From assembly GCA_947468085.1 (NCBI GenBank), contig CANIKY010000019.1, positions 1 through 38,853 on the forward strand: a stretch of DNA of 38,853 bases. Reading direction: 5' to 3'. Below, piece after piece: positions 17,604-25,841 of the stretch. The stretch's first letter is position 1, and each line of letters starts with the position of its first letter. The notes below the pieces were generated by a model. That model saw only the letters and a program-made list of their open reading frames with translations, was not told the DNA's origin and did not search any database. The DNA is from Paracoccaceae bacterium. GTDB taxonomy: Bacteria > Pseudomonadota > Alphaproteobacteria > Rhodobacterales > Rhodobacteraceae. The position numbers and the translations under genes are program-made.

Positions 17604-18386
17604 ATGATCGTCGTGGAAGATCTTCACCGTCATTTCGGCGCCTTTCGTGCCGTGGATGGGGCATCGCTGGAAATTGCTTCGGGGTCGATCACTGGCCTTA
17701 TTGGGCCAAATGGCGCCGGCAAAACCACGTTGTTTAACGTGATCGCAGGGCGGTTAAAGCCCACCTCTGGCCGCGTGCTGATGGATGGGCAAGATATCAG
17801 CGGCCTTGCGCCGCATGAATTGTTTGCCAAAGGATTGCTGCGCACCTTTCAGATTGCTCATGAATTCGCCTCTATGACAGTGCGTGAAAATTTGATGATG
17901 GTGCCTGCGGGTCAAGCTGGTGAAAAACTGTGGAACACTTGGTTCCGACGCGGCCTGATTGCCCAAGAAGAGGCGGCTTTGCGCAAGAAAGCCGATGAAG
18001 TTCTTGAATTCCTAACAATTTCCCACATTGCAGATGAAAAAGCCGGCAATATTTCGGGCGGGCAGAAAAAGCTCGTCGAACTGGGCCGCACGATGATGGT
18101 GGATGCCAAAGTGGTGTTTTTGGACGAAGTTGGCGCGGGGGTGAACCGCACGCTGCTCAACACCATTGGCGATGCGATCGTGCGCCTGAACAAAGAGCGC
18201 GGCTATACGTTCTGCGTGATCGAACATGACATGGATTTCATCGCGCGCTTATGTGATCCGGTGATTGTGATGGCCGAAGGCAAGGTGCTGGCCAAAGGCA
18301 CAGTGGATCAGGTCAAGAATGACGAACGCGTGATTGAAGCCTATCTGGGCACCGGCTTGAAAAACAAGGTGCTTGCGCATGGCTGA
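17604..18386 (+). CDS. livG: LIV-type ABC transporter ATP-binding protein (LivG-like)
   Basis: The 260-residue ATPase has Walker A GPNGAGKTT, signature ISGGQKKLVELGR, Walker B VVFLDEVGAG followed by the LivG-specific GVNRTLLNTIGDAI region, and the switch motif VIEHDMDFI. It powers the inner-membrane permease pair together with the second ATPase encoded downstream. The order of the cluster and the N-terminal VEDLHRHFGAFRAVDGASLE make it the LivG-type subunit. The signature motif begins ISGGQ, where most ABC proteins have LSGGQ, a common variant. AGGGA lies before the ATG. The gap to the next ATPase holds four palindromic repeats. Confidence 0.92.
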   Translation: MIVVEDLHRHFGAFRAVDGASLEIASGSITGLIGPNGAGKTTLFNVIAGRLKPTSGRVLMDGQDISGLAPHELFAKGLLRTFQIAHEFASMTVRENLMMVPAGQAGEKLWNTWFRRGLIAQEEAALRKKADEVLEFLTISHIADEKAGNISGGQKKLVELGRTMMVDAKVVFLDEVGAGVNRTLLNTIGDAIVRLNKERGYTFCVIEHDMDFIARLCDPVIVMAEGKVLAKGTVDQVKNDERVIEAYLGTGLKNKVLAHG

Positions 18387-18398
18387 CCCCAAAGAACA

Positions 18399-18415
18399 GA
18401 TTTTCTGCGAAAATC
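18399..18415. repeat. Palindromic repeat, TTTTC-TGC-GAAAA family (copy 3)
   Basis: GATTTTC-TGC-GAAAATC is a perfect inverted repeat, 12 bases after the livG-type stop. It is the first of four copies in the 143-base space between the two ATPase genes. Confidence 0.85.
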
Positions 18416-18427
18416 CTGAGAAAAACC

Positions 18428-18444
18428 AATTTTCTGCGAAAATT
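18428..18444. repeat. Palindromic repeat, TTTTC-TGC-GAAAA family (copy 4)
   Basis: AATTTTC-TGC-GAAAATT is identical to copy 1 at 4153-4169 and in the same orientation as copy 3. Confidence 0.85.
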
Positions 18445-18453
18445 GTGTCGCAG

Positions 18454-18471
18454 AGTTTTCGCATGAAAATT
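18454..18471. repeat. Imperfect palindromic repeat of the same family (copy 5)
   Basis: AGTTTTC-GCAT-GAAAATT differs from the others by one extra central base and a G-T mismatch. Its centre is in the GCA orientation, inverted relative to copies 3 and 4. Confidence 0.7.
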
Positions 18472-18479
18472 CGTCACTG

Positions 18480-18498
18480 GAATTTTCGCAGAAAATTC
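18480..18498. repeat. Palindromic repeat, TTTTC-GCA-GAAAA family (copy 6)
   Basis: GAATTTTC-GCA-GAAAATTC is a perfect 8-bp inverted repeat in the GCA orientation, 32 bases before the second ATPase start. Copies 3-4 and 5-6 form a larger imperfect inverted repeat. Confidence 0.85.
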
Positions 18499-18529
18499 GT
18501 GAGCGCGACCGCTGTGATGGAGCCCCCCC

Positions 18530-19240
18530 ATGCCTGACCCCTTCCTGATCGGCGAGGCGATGACGGGCGGCTATGGCGCCACCGACATTTTGCACGACTG
18601 CACCATTGCCGTTGAAAAAGGCCAAATTGCCGTCATCGTCGGCCCAAATGGCGCGGGAAAATCCACCGCGATGAAGGCGGTTTTTGGAATGATCAACCTG
18701 CGCGGCGGTCGGGTGCGGCTGAATGGCGAGGATATAACCAAACTTAGCCCCCAAGACCGCGTTGCCCGTGGCATGGCCTTTGTGCCGCAGACCCACAACA
18801 TTTTCACCTCAATGACGGTGGAAGAGAACCTTGAAATGGGGGCCTTCCTGCGCCGTGACGACATCAAGCCAGCTTTAGAGCAAGTTTATCACCTGTTCCC
18901 CATCCTCAAGACCAAGCGCACCCAGCCTGCAGGCGAGTTGTCGGGCGGCCAGCGCCAGCAAGTGGCCGTAGGCCGCGCCTTGATGACCCAGCCACAGGTA
19001 TTGATGCTGGATGAGCCTACCGCCGGTGTCAGCCCGATTGTGATGGACGAACTTTTTGACCGCATCATCGAAGTGGCGCGGTCTGGCATCTCGATCCTGA
19101 TGGTCGAGCAAAACGCCCGTCAGGCCCTGAACATCGCCGACAAAGGCTATGTGCTTGTGCAAGGGGCCAACCGTTACACCGACACCGGGGCCAATCTTTT
19201 GGCCGACCCCGATGTGCGCCGCAGCTTTTTGGGGGGCTAA
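18530..19240 (+). CDS. livF: LIV-type ABC transporter ATP-binding protein (LivF-like)
   Basis: The 236-residue protein has Walker A GPNGAGKST, signature LSGGQRQQVAVGRALM, Walker B VLMLDEPTAGVSP and switch MVEQNARQAL. The short length and the 'EPTAGVSP' plus 'VEQN' combination are those of LivF-type subunits, which work as a heterodimer with LivG. The ATG at 18530 has GGAG upstream. The gene is separated from livG by 143 bases full of palindromic repeats, unusual because these subunits are normally encoded back to back. The first permease starts three bases after the stop. Confidence 0.93.
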   Translation: MPDPFLIGEAMTGGYGATDILHDCTIAVEKGQIAVIVGPNGAGKSTAMKAVFGMINLRGGRVRLNGEDITKLSPQDRVARGMAFVPQTHNIFTSMTVEENLEMGAFLRRDDIKPALEQVYHLFPILKTKRTQPAGELSGGQRQQVAVGRALMTQPQVLMLDEPTAGVSPIVMDELFDRIIEVARSGISILMVEQNARQALNIADKGYVLVQGANRYTDTGANLLADPDVRRSFLGG

Positions 19241-19243
19241 GGG

Positions 19244-20251
19244 ATGGATCTATTGAACGCTCTGGTCGCTTTCTTGAACTTTGTGTTTATTCCGGCCGCC
19301 TCTTACGGCGCGCAGTTGGCGGTCGGGGCCTTGGGGGTCACGTTGATCTTCGGCATCCTGCGGTTTTCCAACTTTGCCTGGGGCGACACCATGGCCTTTG
19401 GCACAATGGTGGTGATTTTGTTCACTTGGTTGTTCCAAAGCCTTGGCGTTTCCATAGCCCCGTTGCCCACGGCCCTTCTGGCTTTGCCCTTCAGCATTGT
19501 GGTCACGTCAGTGCTTTTGCTGGGCACAGATCAGGTGGTTTACCGATTTTACCGCAAACAAAGGGCCAAGCCGATCATTTTGGTCATCGTTTCCGCCGGG
19601 GTGATGTTTGTGATGAACGGCCTTGTGCGCATCATCATCGGCACCGAGGAACAAAACTTCGCAGATGGTGGGCGGTTTTTGATCTCGGCGGGGGACTTCA
19701 AGGCATGGACAGGTCTTGCAGAAGGTTTAGCCATCAAAGGCACCACGGCCGTGACGATGGTGACAGCGCTGCTGACGATGGTCGCGCTGTTTTGGTTTTT
19801 GCAAAAAACCCGCACCGGAAAATCGATGCGCGCCTTTTCGGACAATGAGGATTTGGCCCTGCTGTCGGGCATAAACCCCGACCGTGTGGTGCAAGTGACT
19901 TGGGTGATTGCCGCAGCCTTGGCAGTGATCGCGGGCACCCTTTACGGCTTGGACAAAAGCTTTCGACCGTTCATCTATTTCTCGCTTCTTCTGCCGATCT
20001 TTGCCGCCGCGGTGGTGGGCGGTCTTGGGTCGCCCATGGGCGCTGTGGCGGGGGGATTTGTTGTCGCCTTCTCTGAGATCGTGGTGACTTATGCTTGGAA
20101 AAAAGTCATCACCTATGTCGTCCCCCAATCCTGGGCGCCGGACAGTTTGATGCAGCTTTTGTCAACTGATTACAAATTTGCCGTCAGCTTTTCGATCCTG
20201 ATCATCGTGCTTTTGTTCATGCCCAATGGGCTGTTCAATAAGGGGAAATAA
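19244..20251 (+). CDS. livH: LIV-type ABC transporter permease (LivH-like)
   Basis: The 335-residue integral membrane protein has the LivH start: hydrophobic helices with SYGAQLAVGALGVTLIFGIL followed by RFSNFAWGDTMAFG, the FAWGD-type motif of this family. The coupling region is MRAFSDNEDLALLSGIN, with ALAVIAGTLYGLD downstream. About eight membrane helices are expected. It forms the inner-membrane channel with the second permease. The start is an ATG three bases after the livF stop. It is longer than many LivH proteins (about 300), with the extra length in the loop around residues 125-165 (TEEQNFADGGRFLISAGDFK). Confidence 0.9.
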   Translation: MDLLNALVAFLNFVFIPAASYGAQLAVGALGVTLIFGILRFSNFAWGDTMAFGTMVVILFTWLFQSLGVSIAPLPTALLALPFSIVVTSVLLLGTDQVVYRFYRKQRAKPIILVIVSAGVMFVMNGLVRIIIGTEEQNFADGGRFLISAGDFKAWTGLAEGLAIKGTTAVTMVTALLTMVALFWFLQKTRTGKSMRAFSDNEDLALLSGINPDRVVQVTWVIAAALAVIAGTLYGLDKSFRPFIYFSLLLPIFAAAVVGGLGSPMGAVAGGFVVAFSEIVVTYAWKKVITYVVPQSWAPDSLMQLLSTDYKFAVSFSILIIVLLFMPNGLFNKGK

Positions 20252-20252
20252 G

Positions 20253-21554
20253 ATGAACACCCGGGCCATTTATCTCTTTGCCGGCGTGGGGATGCTTTAT
20301 GTCCTGACGGGGGTCTTGCTGTCTTGGAACGTCAGCTTGAACATTCTGATCTTGGGCCTTTTAAGCGCTATCATGGCGTTGGGCGTGAACATGCAGTGGG
20401 GCTATGCGGGCCTGTTTTCCACGGGCATCGTCGGGTCCATCGCACTGGGCGGTTTGGCTGTTGTCTTTGTCTCGGGCAACCCTGTACCCGAAGCCTTCGC
20501 CGCAGGGGGGTGGCAGGCGATCTTTGGGCTGGTGGTGGCTGTGGCCGGCATCGCCGCCGCCGTCGCCGCTTGGACCTATATGGCGCCCGGCCGTCTGCGC
20601 AACCTGGTGGTCGCTGCGATCTTGATCGGGGGATTTTTTCTGTATCGCGGCATTTTTGACCCCGCAGTAGAGCGGATCGAGGCCTTTGATCCTGCCACAC
20701 ATGGCAATGTAGGCGGCTTTGGGTTGAACTCGATATGGGCATGGCCTGTGGGCGGGCTTTTTGCCGCCGTGGCCGCTTGGGCCATCGGCAAAATTGCCCT
20801 TGGACTGCGAGAGGATTACTTGGCCATCGCCACCCTTGGCATTGCCGAGATTGTCATTACGGCGATCAAATCGGAAGACTGGATGTCACGCGGGGTGAAA
20901 AACTTGGTCGGCCTGCCCCGACCTTGGCCCGTCCCTTATGAAGTAGACATGCAGGCCGACCCCGGCTTTTTGGCGTTTTGCACCAATTGGGGCCTGAACC
21001 CCATCACGACTTCCACCTTGTCCGTCAAGGGCATCTATATTGTGATGTTTGCCATCGTGCTTGGGGTGCTGATCTGGTTGCTGCAACGTGCGCTCAATTC
21101 CCCATGGGGGCGCATGATGCGCGCCATTCGCGATAACGAGGTGTCTGCCGCCGCCATGGGCAAAGACGTCAAGCGCCAACACCTGATCATCTTTATTCTG
21201 GGTGCTGCTGTCGTGGGCATGTCGGGGGCCATGTATGTGTCGATGCTGGGGCAATTGGTACCTGGTGAGTACACGCCGCTGCGCTTTACCTTTCTGATCT
21301 GGATCATGGTGATCGTCGGCGGGTCGGGCAACAATTGGGGCTCGGTTCTGGGCGGCTTGCTGGTGGGATGGCTTTGGCTGATCGTGGACAATGCCGGGCC
21401 TTTGATCATGAGTGCGGCAACGGCAGGCTTGGCCGACGGCGCGCTGAAATCGCATTTGGTAGATGTGGCCCCGCAACTGCGACTTCTGACATTGGGCGTG
21501 GCCCTTCTGTTGGTGCTGCGCTTTAGCCCGCGCGGGTTGCTGCCCGAAAAGTAA
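20253..21554 (+). CDS. livM: LIV-type ABC transporter permease (LivM-like)
   Basis: The 433-residue membrane protein has the LivM features: an N-terminal LNILILGLLSAIMALGVNMQ with WGYAGLFSTG, the segment LREDYLAIATLGIAEIVITA, and a coupling region MMRAIRDNEVSAAAMGKDV. LVPGEYTPLRFTFLIWIMVI and GGSGNNWGSVLGG follow. The start at 20253 is one base after the livH stop, with AAGGGGAAA upstream; the frame opens earlier inside livH but that part is not family-like. The mid-protein insertion around residues 110-160 with its own hydrophobic helix is normal for long LivM proteins. Confidence 0.9.
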   Translation: MNTRAIYLFAGVGMLYVLTGVLLSWNVSLNILILGLLSAIMALGVNMQWGYAGLFSTGIVGSIALGGLAVVFVSGNPVPEAFAAGGWQAIFGLVVAVAGIAAAVAAWTYMAPGRLRNLVVAAILIGGFFLYRGIFDPAVERIEAFDPATHGNVGGFGLNSIWAWPVGGLFAAVAAWAIGKIALGLREDYLAIATLGIAEIVITAIKSEDWMSRGVKNLVGLPRPWPVPYEVDMQADPGFLAFCTNWGLNPITTSTLSVKGIYIVMFAIVLGVLIWLLQRALNSPWGRMMRAIRDNEVSAAAMGKDVKRQHLIIFILGAAVVGMSGAMYVSMLGQLVPGEYTPLRFTFLIWIMVIVGGSGNNWGSVLGGLLVGWLWLIVDNAGPLIMSAATAGLADGALKSHLVDVAPQLRLLTLGVALLLVLRFSPRGLLPEK

Positions 21555-21700
21555 CCCCGTCTTTTTGTCACCAAACACCCGCCCTTGCATTGCGGCAGGG
21601 GGATTGCATTCTATCCGCGACGCGCAATGTCGCCTTCGGGCGTGACTTTGCCTGTTTGGCGGTATTCTCTGACCCAAATTTGCCAGCATAGGGAATGGTC

Positions 21701-24121
21701 ATGAAATCGCATACGCGCGTGGTGGTTATAGGCGGCGGCGTTGTCGGCTGCTCGGTTCTTTATCACCTGACCAAGCTTGGCTGGTCAGATGTGACCTTGA
21801 TTGAAAGGTCTGACCTGACTTCTGGCTCAACTTGGCACGCGGCAGGTGGCTTCCACACGATCAACGGCGATACCAATATGGCAGCCCTGCAAGGCTATAC
21901 GATCCGCCTGTATAAAGAGCTGGAGGCGATCACCGGCATGTCGTGCGGGCTGCACCATGTGGGCGGTGTGACGCTGGCCGATAACGAGGCGCGGTTTGAA
22001 CAGCTGAAAGCTGAACGCGCCAAGCACCGCTATATGGGGCTGGATACAGAGATCCTCTCGCCAGAAGAAATCTCAAAGCTGACGGATGGCTTGGTCAATA
22101 CCAAGGGCATCTTGGGCGGGCTTTACGACCCGCTTGATGGCCACCTTGACCCATCAGGCACGACCCACGCCTATGCCAAAGCGGCCCGCATGGGCGGGGC
22201 AGAGATTATCTTGCACAACCGTGTGCTGGAAACCAACCCCATCAAAGACGGCTGGGAAGTGGTCACCGAACAAGGCACGATCACCTGCGAGCATCTGGTC
22301 AACGCAGGCGGCCTTTGGGCGCGCGAAGTGGGGGCTATGGCTGGCATTTACCTGCCCTTGCTGCCCATGGCGCACCAATATATCGTCACCGACGATATCC
22401 CTGAAATCATGGACATCTTGAAAACTGGCCGCGAATTTCCCCATGTCATGGATCCGGGCGGAGAGTTCTACCTGCGCCAAGAGGGCCGCGGCATGTGCAT
22501 CGGCTTTTACGAAAAGCCGTGCGAGCCGTGGTCAGTTGATGGCACCCCATGGAACTTTGGCCATGAACTGCTCAACGAGCAATTCGACAAAATCGAAGAT
22601 TCCGTCAACTTCGCCTATCGCCGCATTCCCGTGTTGGAACGGTCGGGCGTCAAGCGGGTGATCCACGGGCCCTTTACCTTTGCCCCCGATGGCAACCCGC
22701 TGATCGGCCCGGTGCCGGGGCTGCGCAACTATTGGTCGGCCTGCGCTGTGATGGCGGGCTTTAGCCAAGGCGGCGGCATGGGTCTGGCGCTGGCGCAGTG
22801 GATGATCCATGGCGAGGTGGAACGCGACCCGCGCGGCTTTGACGTGGCGCGCTTTGGCAATTGGACCAGCCCCGGCTATACCGTGCCCAAGGTGATCGAA
22901 AACTACCAGATGCGCTTTTCCGTGGGCTACCCGAACGAGGAACGCCCCGCCGCCCGCCCCTTCCGCACCACGCCCATGTACGAGGTGTTCGACAAAATGA
23001 ACGCCGTCTGGGGCCAGCAATACGGGCTGGAAGTGCCCAATTACTACGCCCTGCCCGGCGAGCCGCGCTACGAAGAGCCGACTTTCAAACGCTCTAACGC
23101 GTGGGAAGCGACCCGCCAAGAGGTGATGGCCGTGCGCGAAGGCGTGGGCATCAACGAAGTGCAGAACTTCGGCAAATATCTGGTCAAAGGCGCAAATGCC
23201 CGCGCTTGGCTGGATAAGATCATGGCCGGCCGCATCCCCAAGCCGGGCCGTCTGTCGCTAACCCCGATGCTGGCCCATTCCGGCAAGATCATCGGCGATT
23301 TCACTGTGTCTTGCCTGTCGGAAACCGAATTCCAGCTGACCGCCAGCTACGGCGCGCAGGGTTGGCATGTGCGCTGGTTCGAGCAGAACGTCATGGAGGG
23401 TGTCACGGTCGAAAACATCTCTGACGCGCGCTCGGGCTTTCAGATCGCAGGCCCTAAGGCCCGTGAACTGCTGTCGCGCGTCACCCGTTCGGATGTCTCG
23501 GCTGAGGCGTTCAAGTTCATGGATGTGCGCAAGATGACAGTGGGCATGGCCAATTGCCTTGTGCAGCGCGTCAGCTACACCGCTGATCTGGGCTATGAAA
23601 TCTTCACCGACCATATGTCAGTGCGCCAAGTGTGGGACACGCTGAATGCCGCAGGGGCCGACCTTGGGCTGCGTGCCTTTGGGATGCGGGCGATGATGTC
23701 GCTGCGGCTTGATAAATGGTTCGGCTCTTGGGGGCGCGAATTCTCGCCCGATTATACGCCGGCCGAAACGGGGCTGGATAAGTTCATCTCGTGGAACAAA
23801 CCCGCCGATTGGATCGGCAAAGCCGCCGCCATGGCCGAACAGGCCAAGGGCCCGACGCGCAAACTGGTGCCCATCGTGATCGACGTGTCGGATGCCGATG
23901 TTGTGGCGTGGGAGCCGATCTGGCTTGATGGCGGCGTTGTGGGCTGGTGCACCTCTGGCGGGTTCAGCCATTGGACGGGAAAATCCGTGGCCCAAGGCTT
24001 CATCCCCGCCGACCGCGTGGTCGACGGGCTGGCGCTAGAGGTGGAAATCTTGGGCGAACGCCGCCCTGCCCGCGTCCATCTGGCCCCCCTATGGGATGAT
24101 CAAGGCAGGATGCGCGCCTAA
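21701..24121 (+). CDS. FAD oxidoreductase/GcvT-domain fusion, dimethylglycine or sarcosine dehydrogenase-like
   Basis: The 806-residue protein has an N-terminal DAO-type FAD domain (GGGVVG at 11-16) in which SGSTWHAAG places His46 at the covalent-FAD position known from dimethylglycine dehydrogenase. A middle FAO_M-like segment follows, then a C-terminal GcvT (aminomethyltransferase) half from about residue 430 (YEEPTFKRSNAWEATRQEVM) to the end (AQGFIPADRVVDG). Enzymes with this layout oxidise N-methyl groups and pass the formaldehyde unit to tetrahydrofolate. Which methylamine is used is not visible. AGGGA touches the ATG at 21695 but is six bases from the ATG at 21701, so the latter is used. 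The gene follows the LIV-type transporter by 146 bases in the same direction. Confidence 0.88.
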   Translation: MKSHTRVVVIGGGVVGCSVLYHLTKLGWSDVTLIERSDLTSGSTWHAAGGFHTINGDTNMAALQGYTIRLYKELEAITGMSCGLHHVGGVTLADNEARFEQLKAERAKHRYMGLDTEILSPEEISKLTDGLVNTKGILGGLYDPLDGHLDPSGTTHAYAKAARMGGAEIILHNRVLETNPIKDGWEVVTEQGTITCEHLVNAGGLWAREVGAMAGIYLPLLPMAHQYIVTDDIPEIMDILKTGREFPHVMDPGGEFYLRQEGRGMCIGFYEKPCEPWSVDGTPWNFGHELLNEQFDKIEDSVNFAYRRIPVLERSGVKRVIHGPFTFAPDGNPLIGPVPGLRNYWSACAVMAGFSQGGGMGLALAQWMIHGEVERDPRGFDVARFGNWTSPGYTVPKVIENYQMRFSVGYPNEERPAARPFRTTPMYEVFDKMNAVWGQQYGLEVPNYYALPGEPRYEEPTFKRSNAWEATRQEVMAVREGVGINEVQNFGKYLVKGANARAWLDKIMAGRIPKPGRLSLTPMLAHSGKIIGDFTVSCLSETEFQLTASYGAQGWHVRWFEQNVMEGVTVENISDARSGFQIAGPKARELLSRVTRSDVSAEAFKFMDVRKMTVGMANCLVQRVSYTADLGYEIFTDHMSVRQVWDTLNAAGADLGLRAFGMRAMMSLRLDKWFGSWGREFSPDYTPAETGLDKFISWNKPADWIGKAAAMAEQAKGPTRKLVPIVIDVSDADVVAWEPIWLDGGVVGWCTSGGFSHWTGKSVAQGFIPADRVVDGLALEVEILGERRPARVHLAPLWDDQGRMRA

Positions 24122-24156
24122 GCCCCGCCCTTCAGTGAGGCGCAAATACTTTACGG

Positions 24157-24181
24157 GGTGCAGGGGGGAAACACCTGCACC
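24157..24181. other. Hairpin between the dehydrogenase-like and nucleotidyltransferase genes
   Basis: GGTGCAGG (24157-24164) and CCTGCACC (24174-24181) form a perfect 8-bp stem around a 9-base loop. It ends 8 bases before the first ATG (24189) and 22 bases before the preferred start (24204). There is no T-run. It may limit read-through or shape translation of the downstream gene. Confidence 0.5.
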
Positions 24182-24203
24182 AACCTAGATGATAGAGCGC
24201 AAG

Positions 24204-24812
24204 ATGTCAGACCTGACCATCGTCATCCCTGCCGCTGGCGCCTCCTCTCGCATGGGGGGGGCAGATAAGCTGTTAATCACGATTGACGGGGTGCCCCTTG
24301 TGCGCCGCACGGCTTTGAGGGCGCTGGCCGCTTGTCCGCAGGTGCTGATCACGCTGCGGGAAAATGACGGCGCACGCCTTCAGGTCTTGCACGATTTACC
24401 GGTGCAAATTGTGCCAATCCCCGATGCTGCCATTGGGCTTTCCGCCTCGCTGCGCCGTGCTGCAGCGCAGGGCCAAGGCCGCTTGATGATATTGCCCGCA
24501 GATATGCCTGATCTGACGCCCGAAGATCTGACCCGGTTGATCCAATCCTCTGACGCTGCCCCCGATACGCTGTGGCGAGCCTGCGGCCAGGATGGCATCC
24601 CTGGCCATCCGGTGATCTTTCCAGCCAATCTGCGCGCGGCCTTTGCTACCTTGCACGGCGACCACGGCGCGCGACCCATTTTGCTGGCCAATGCGCACCG
24701 CCTGCAGACCCTAGTGCTGCCCGGCCAGCACGCGCTCACCGATCTTGATACGCCCGAAGCATGGCAAGAGTGGCGGCAATCACTATTGCTTTTGAAGGGA
24801 TCAAAACCCTAG
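24204..24812 (+). CDS. MobA/MocA-like nucleotidyltransferase
   Basis: A 202-residue GT-A fold nucleotidyltransferase. TIVIPAAGASSRMGGADKLL is the nucleotide-binding signature (AAGxSxRMG...K), MILPADMPDLTPEDL carries the DMP metal motif, and GIPGHPVIFPANL is the substrate-side segment of the MocA type. MocA proteins transfer CMP to molybdopterin for the cofactor of xanthine dehydrogenase-like enzymes, but related enzymes use other sugars or alcohols. No molybdoenzyme or XdhC gene is next to it, so the substrate is uncertain. An ATG at 24189 is possible; 24204 is chosen because similarity starts at SDLTIVIPAAG. It is the last gene of the transporter block on this strand. Confidence 0.78.
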   Translation: MSDLTIVIPAAGASSRMGGADKLLITIDGVPLVRRTALRALAACPQVLITLRENDGARLQVLHDLPVQIVPIPDAAIGLSASLRRAAAQGQGRLMILPADMPDLTPEDLTRLIQSSDAAPDTLWRACGQDGIPGHPVIFPANLRAAFATLHGDHGARPILLANAHRLQTLVLPGQHALTDLDTPEAWQEWRQSLLLLKGSKP

Positions 24813-25022
24813 TTTCAGTGCTTGATCTTTTGTGATCGCCAGATTTCTCAACGATTTTGTCATCAATTATTCTTACTTCTTAAGCCGCGATGTGAGGCAA
24901 ATGCAGCGCAAAGCCCTAAACTTTTCGGATCCCCCGCGAACATACTAAGTGATCCAAGACGCCGTGCCTTTAACCCAGCGACGCGCACCCTTAGGGCAGT
25001 GCAAATATATTCTCTGAAACAC

Positions 25023-25106
25023 TGGTGCGGGCGGTCGGACTCGAACCGACACACCTTGCGATAACAGATTTTGAGTCTGTCGCGTCTACCATTCCGCCAC
25101 GCCCGC
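25023..25106 (-). tRNA. tRNA-Leu (anticodon CAA)
   Basis: On the minus strand the 84 bases begin with the acceptor arm GCGGGCG (25106-25100), paired with CGCCCGC before the discriminator A and an encoded CCA at the 3' end. The anticodon stem ACAGA/TCTGT encloses the loop CTCAAAA with anticodon CAA, reading UUG. The T-loop GGTTCGAGTCC is present and a long variable arm (about 12 bases after TCTGT) fits the class II leucine tRNAs. Confidence 0.95.
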
Positions 25107-25256
25107 ACTGGGGCAGTGTTTAATTGTCCCAGACGGCCGCGTCAACGCCCCTCGTGGTGAAATCCAAACACTTGCCTTGCGATCCCACCCTTGACCCCGC
25201 AGCGCAAAGTCGCCACATCGCATATGCGTTTCCCGTCCCTGATCGCAAGGCCCCCG

Positions 25257-25841
25257 ATGTTTTCCCGCCTGAGCCAAAGATTGCACGCAGCGTCCCACTC
25301 GCGCCATGCGCAAGTGGTTTTGGCGGCGGTGGCCTTTTTGGAAAGCTCGATTTTTCCAGTGCCTGCCGAAGTGATCATGGTGCCCATGTGCCTGACAAAA
25401 CCGGCGCAGTCGCTGCGGTTTGCCACCATTGCGGGGGTGGCCTCGGTACTGGGGGGCATCTTTGGCTGGATGATAGGCCATTTTCTGTTTGACCTGATCG
25501 CTGCTCCATTGTTGACCTTTTGGCACGCCATGGCCGCGTTTGAGGCACTTAAGGCACAAACCGGCACGGGCATGATCCTTGTCTTGCTTTTGACATCAGG
25601 CGCTGCCCACCTGCCGCCCATGAAGGTGGTCACCATTCTGGCGGGGGCCGTGGGGGTGAACATATGGCTCTTTATCTTGGCGGCAGTCGTGGCGCGAGGC
25701 GGCAAGTTTTTTTTAATGGGATGGGCCCTGCAGCGCTATGGCGCCCCCTTGGCCCAGGCTTTGGCCAAGCGCATAGCCCTCGTGTCGCTGGTCGTGATTC
25801 TTGGGTTGGTTGTGATAGCTTGGGTGAAGTTTTATGGTTAA
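25257..25841 (+). CDS. YqaA-family membrane protein
   Basis: The 194-residue membrane protein begins with a short amphipathic stretch and then AAVAFLESSIFPVPAEVIMV, the hallmark of the YqaA/DedA-like (SNARE-associated) group. A G-rich second helix (GVASVLGGIFGWMIGHFLFD) and a third near AGAVGVNIWLFILAAVVARG follow. DedA relatives move lipid carriers or protons across the inner membrane, but YqaA proteins are uncharacterised. The frame opens upstream with TTG and ATG codons; the ATG at 25257 has AAGG six bases before it and gives the usual family length. Its 3' end overlaps dsbB by 8 bases, suggesting a functional or translational link. Confidence 0.8.
   Translation: MFSRLSQRLHAASHSRHAQVVLAAVAFLESSIFPVPAEVIMVPMCLTKPAQSLRFATIAGVASVLGGIFGWMIGHFLFDLIAAPLLTFWHAMAAFEALKAQTGTGMILVLLLTSGAAHLPPMKVVTILAGAVGVNIWLFILAAVVARGGKFFLMGWALQRYGAPLAQALAKRIALVSLVVILGLVVIAWVKFYG

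Noticed and set aside
24822-25064. 80-residue open frame before the tRNA-Leu gene
   Set aside because: It ends within the tRNA gene and has no family resemblance or ribosome binding site; the 210-base gap is treated as non-coding.
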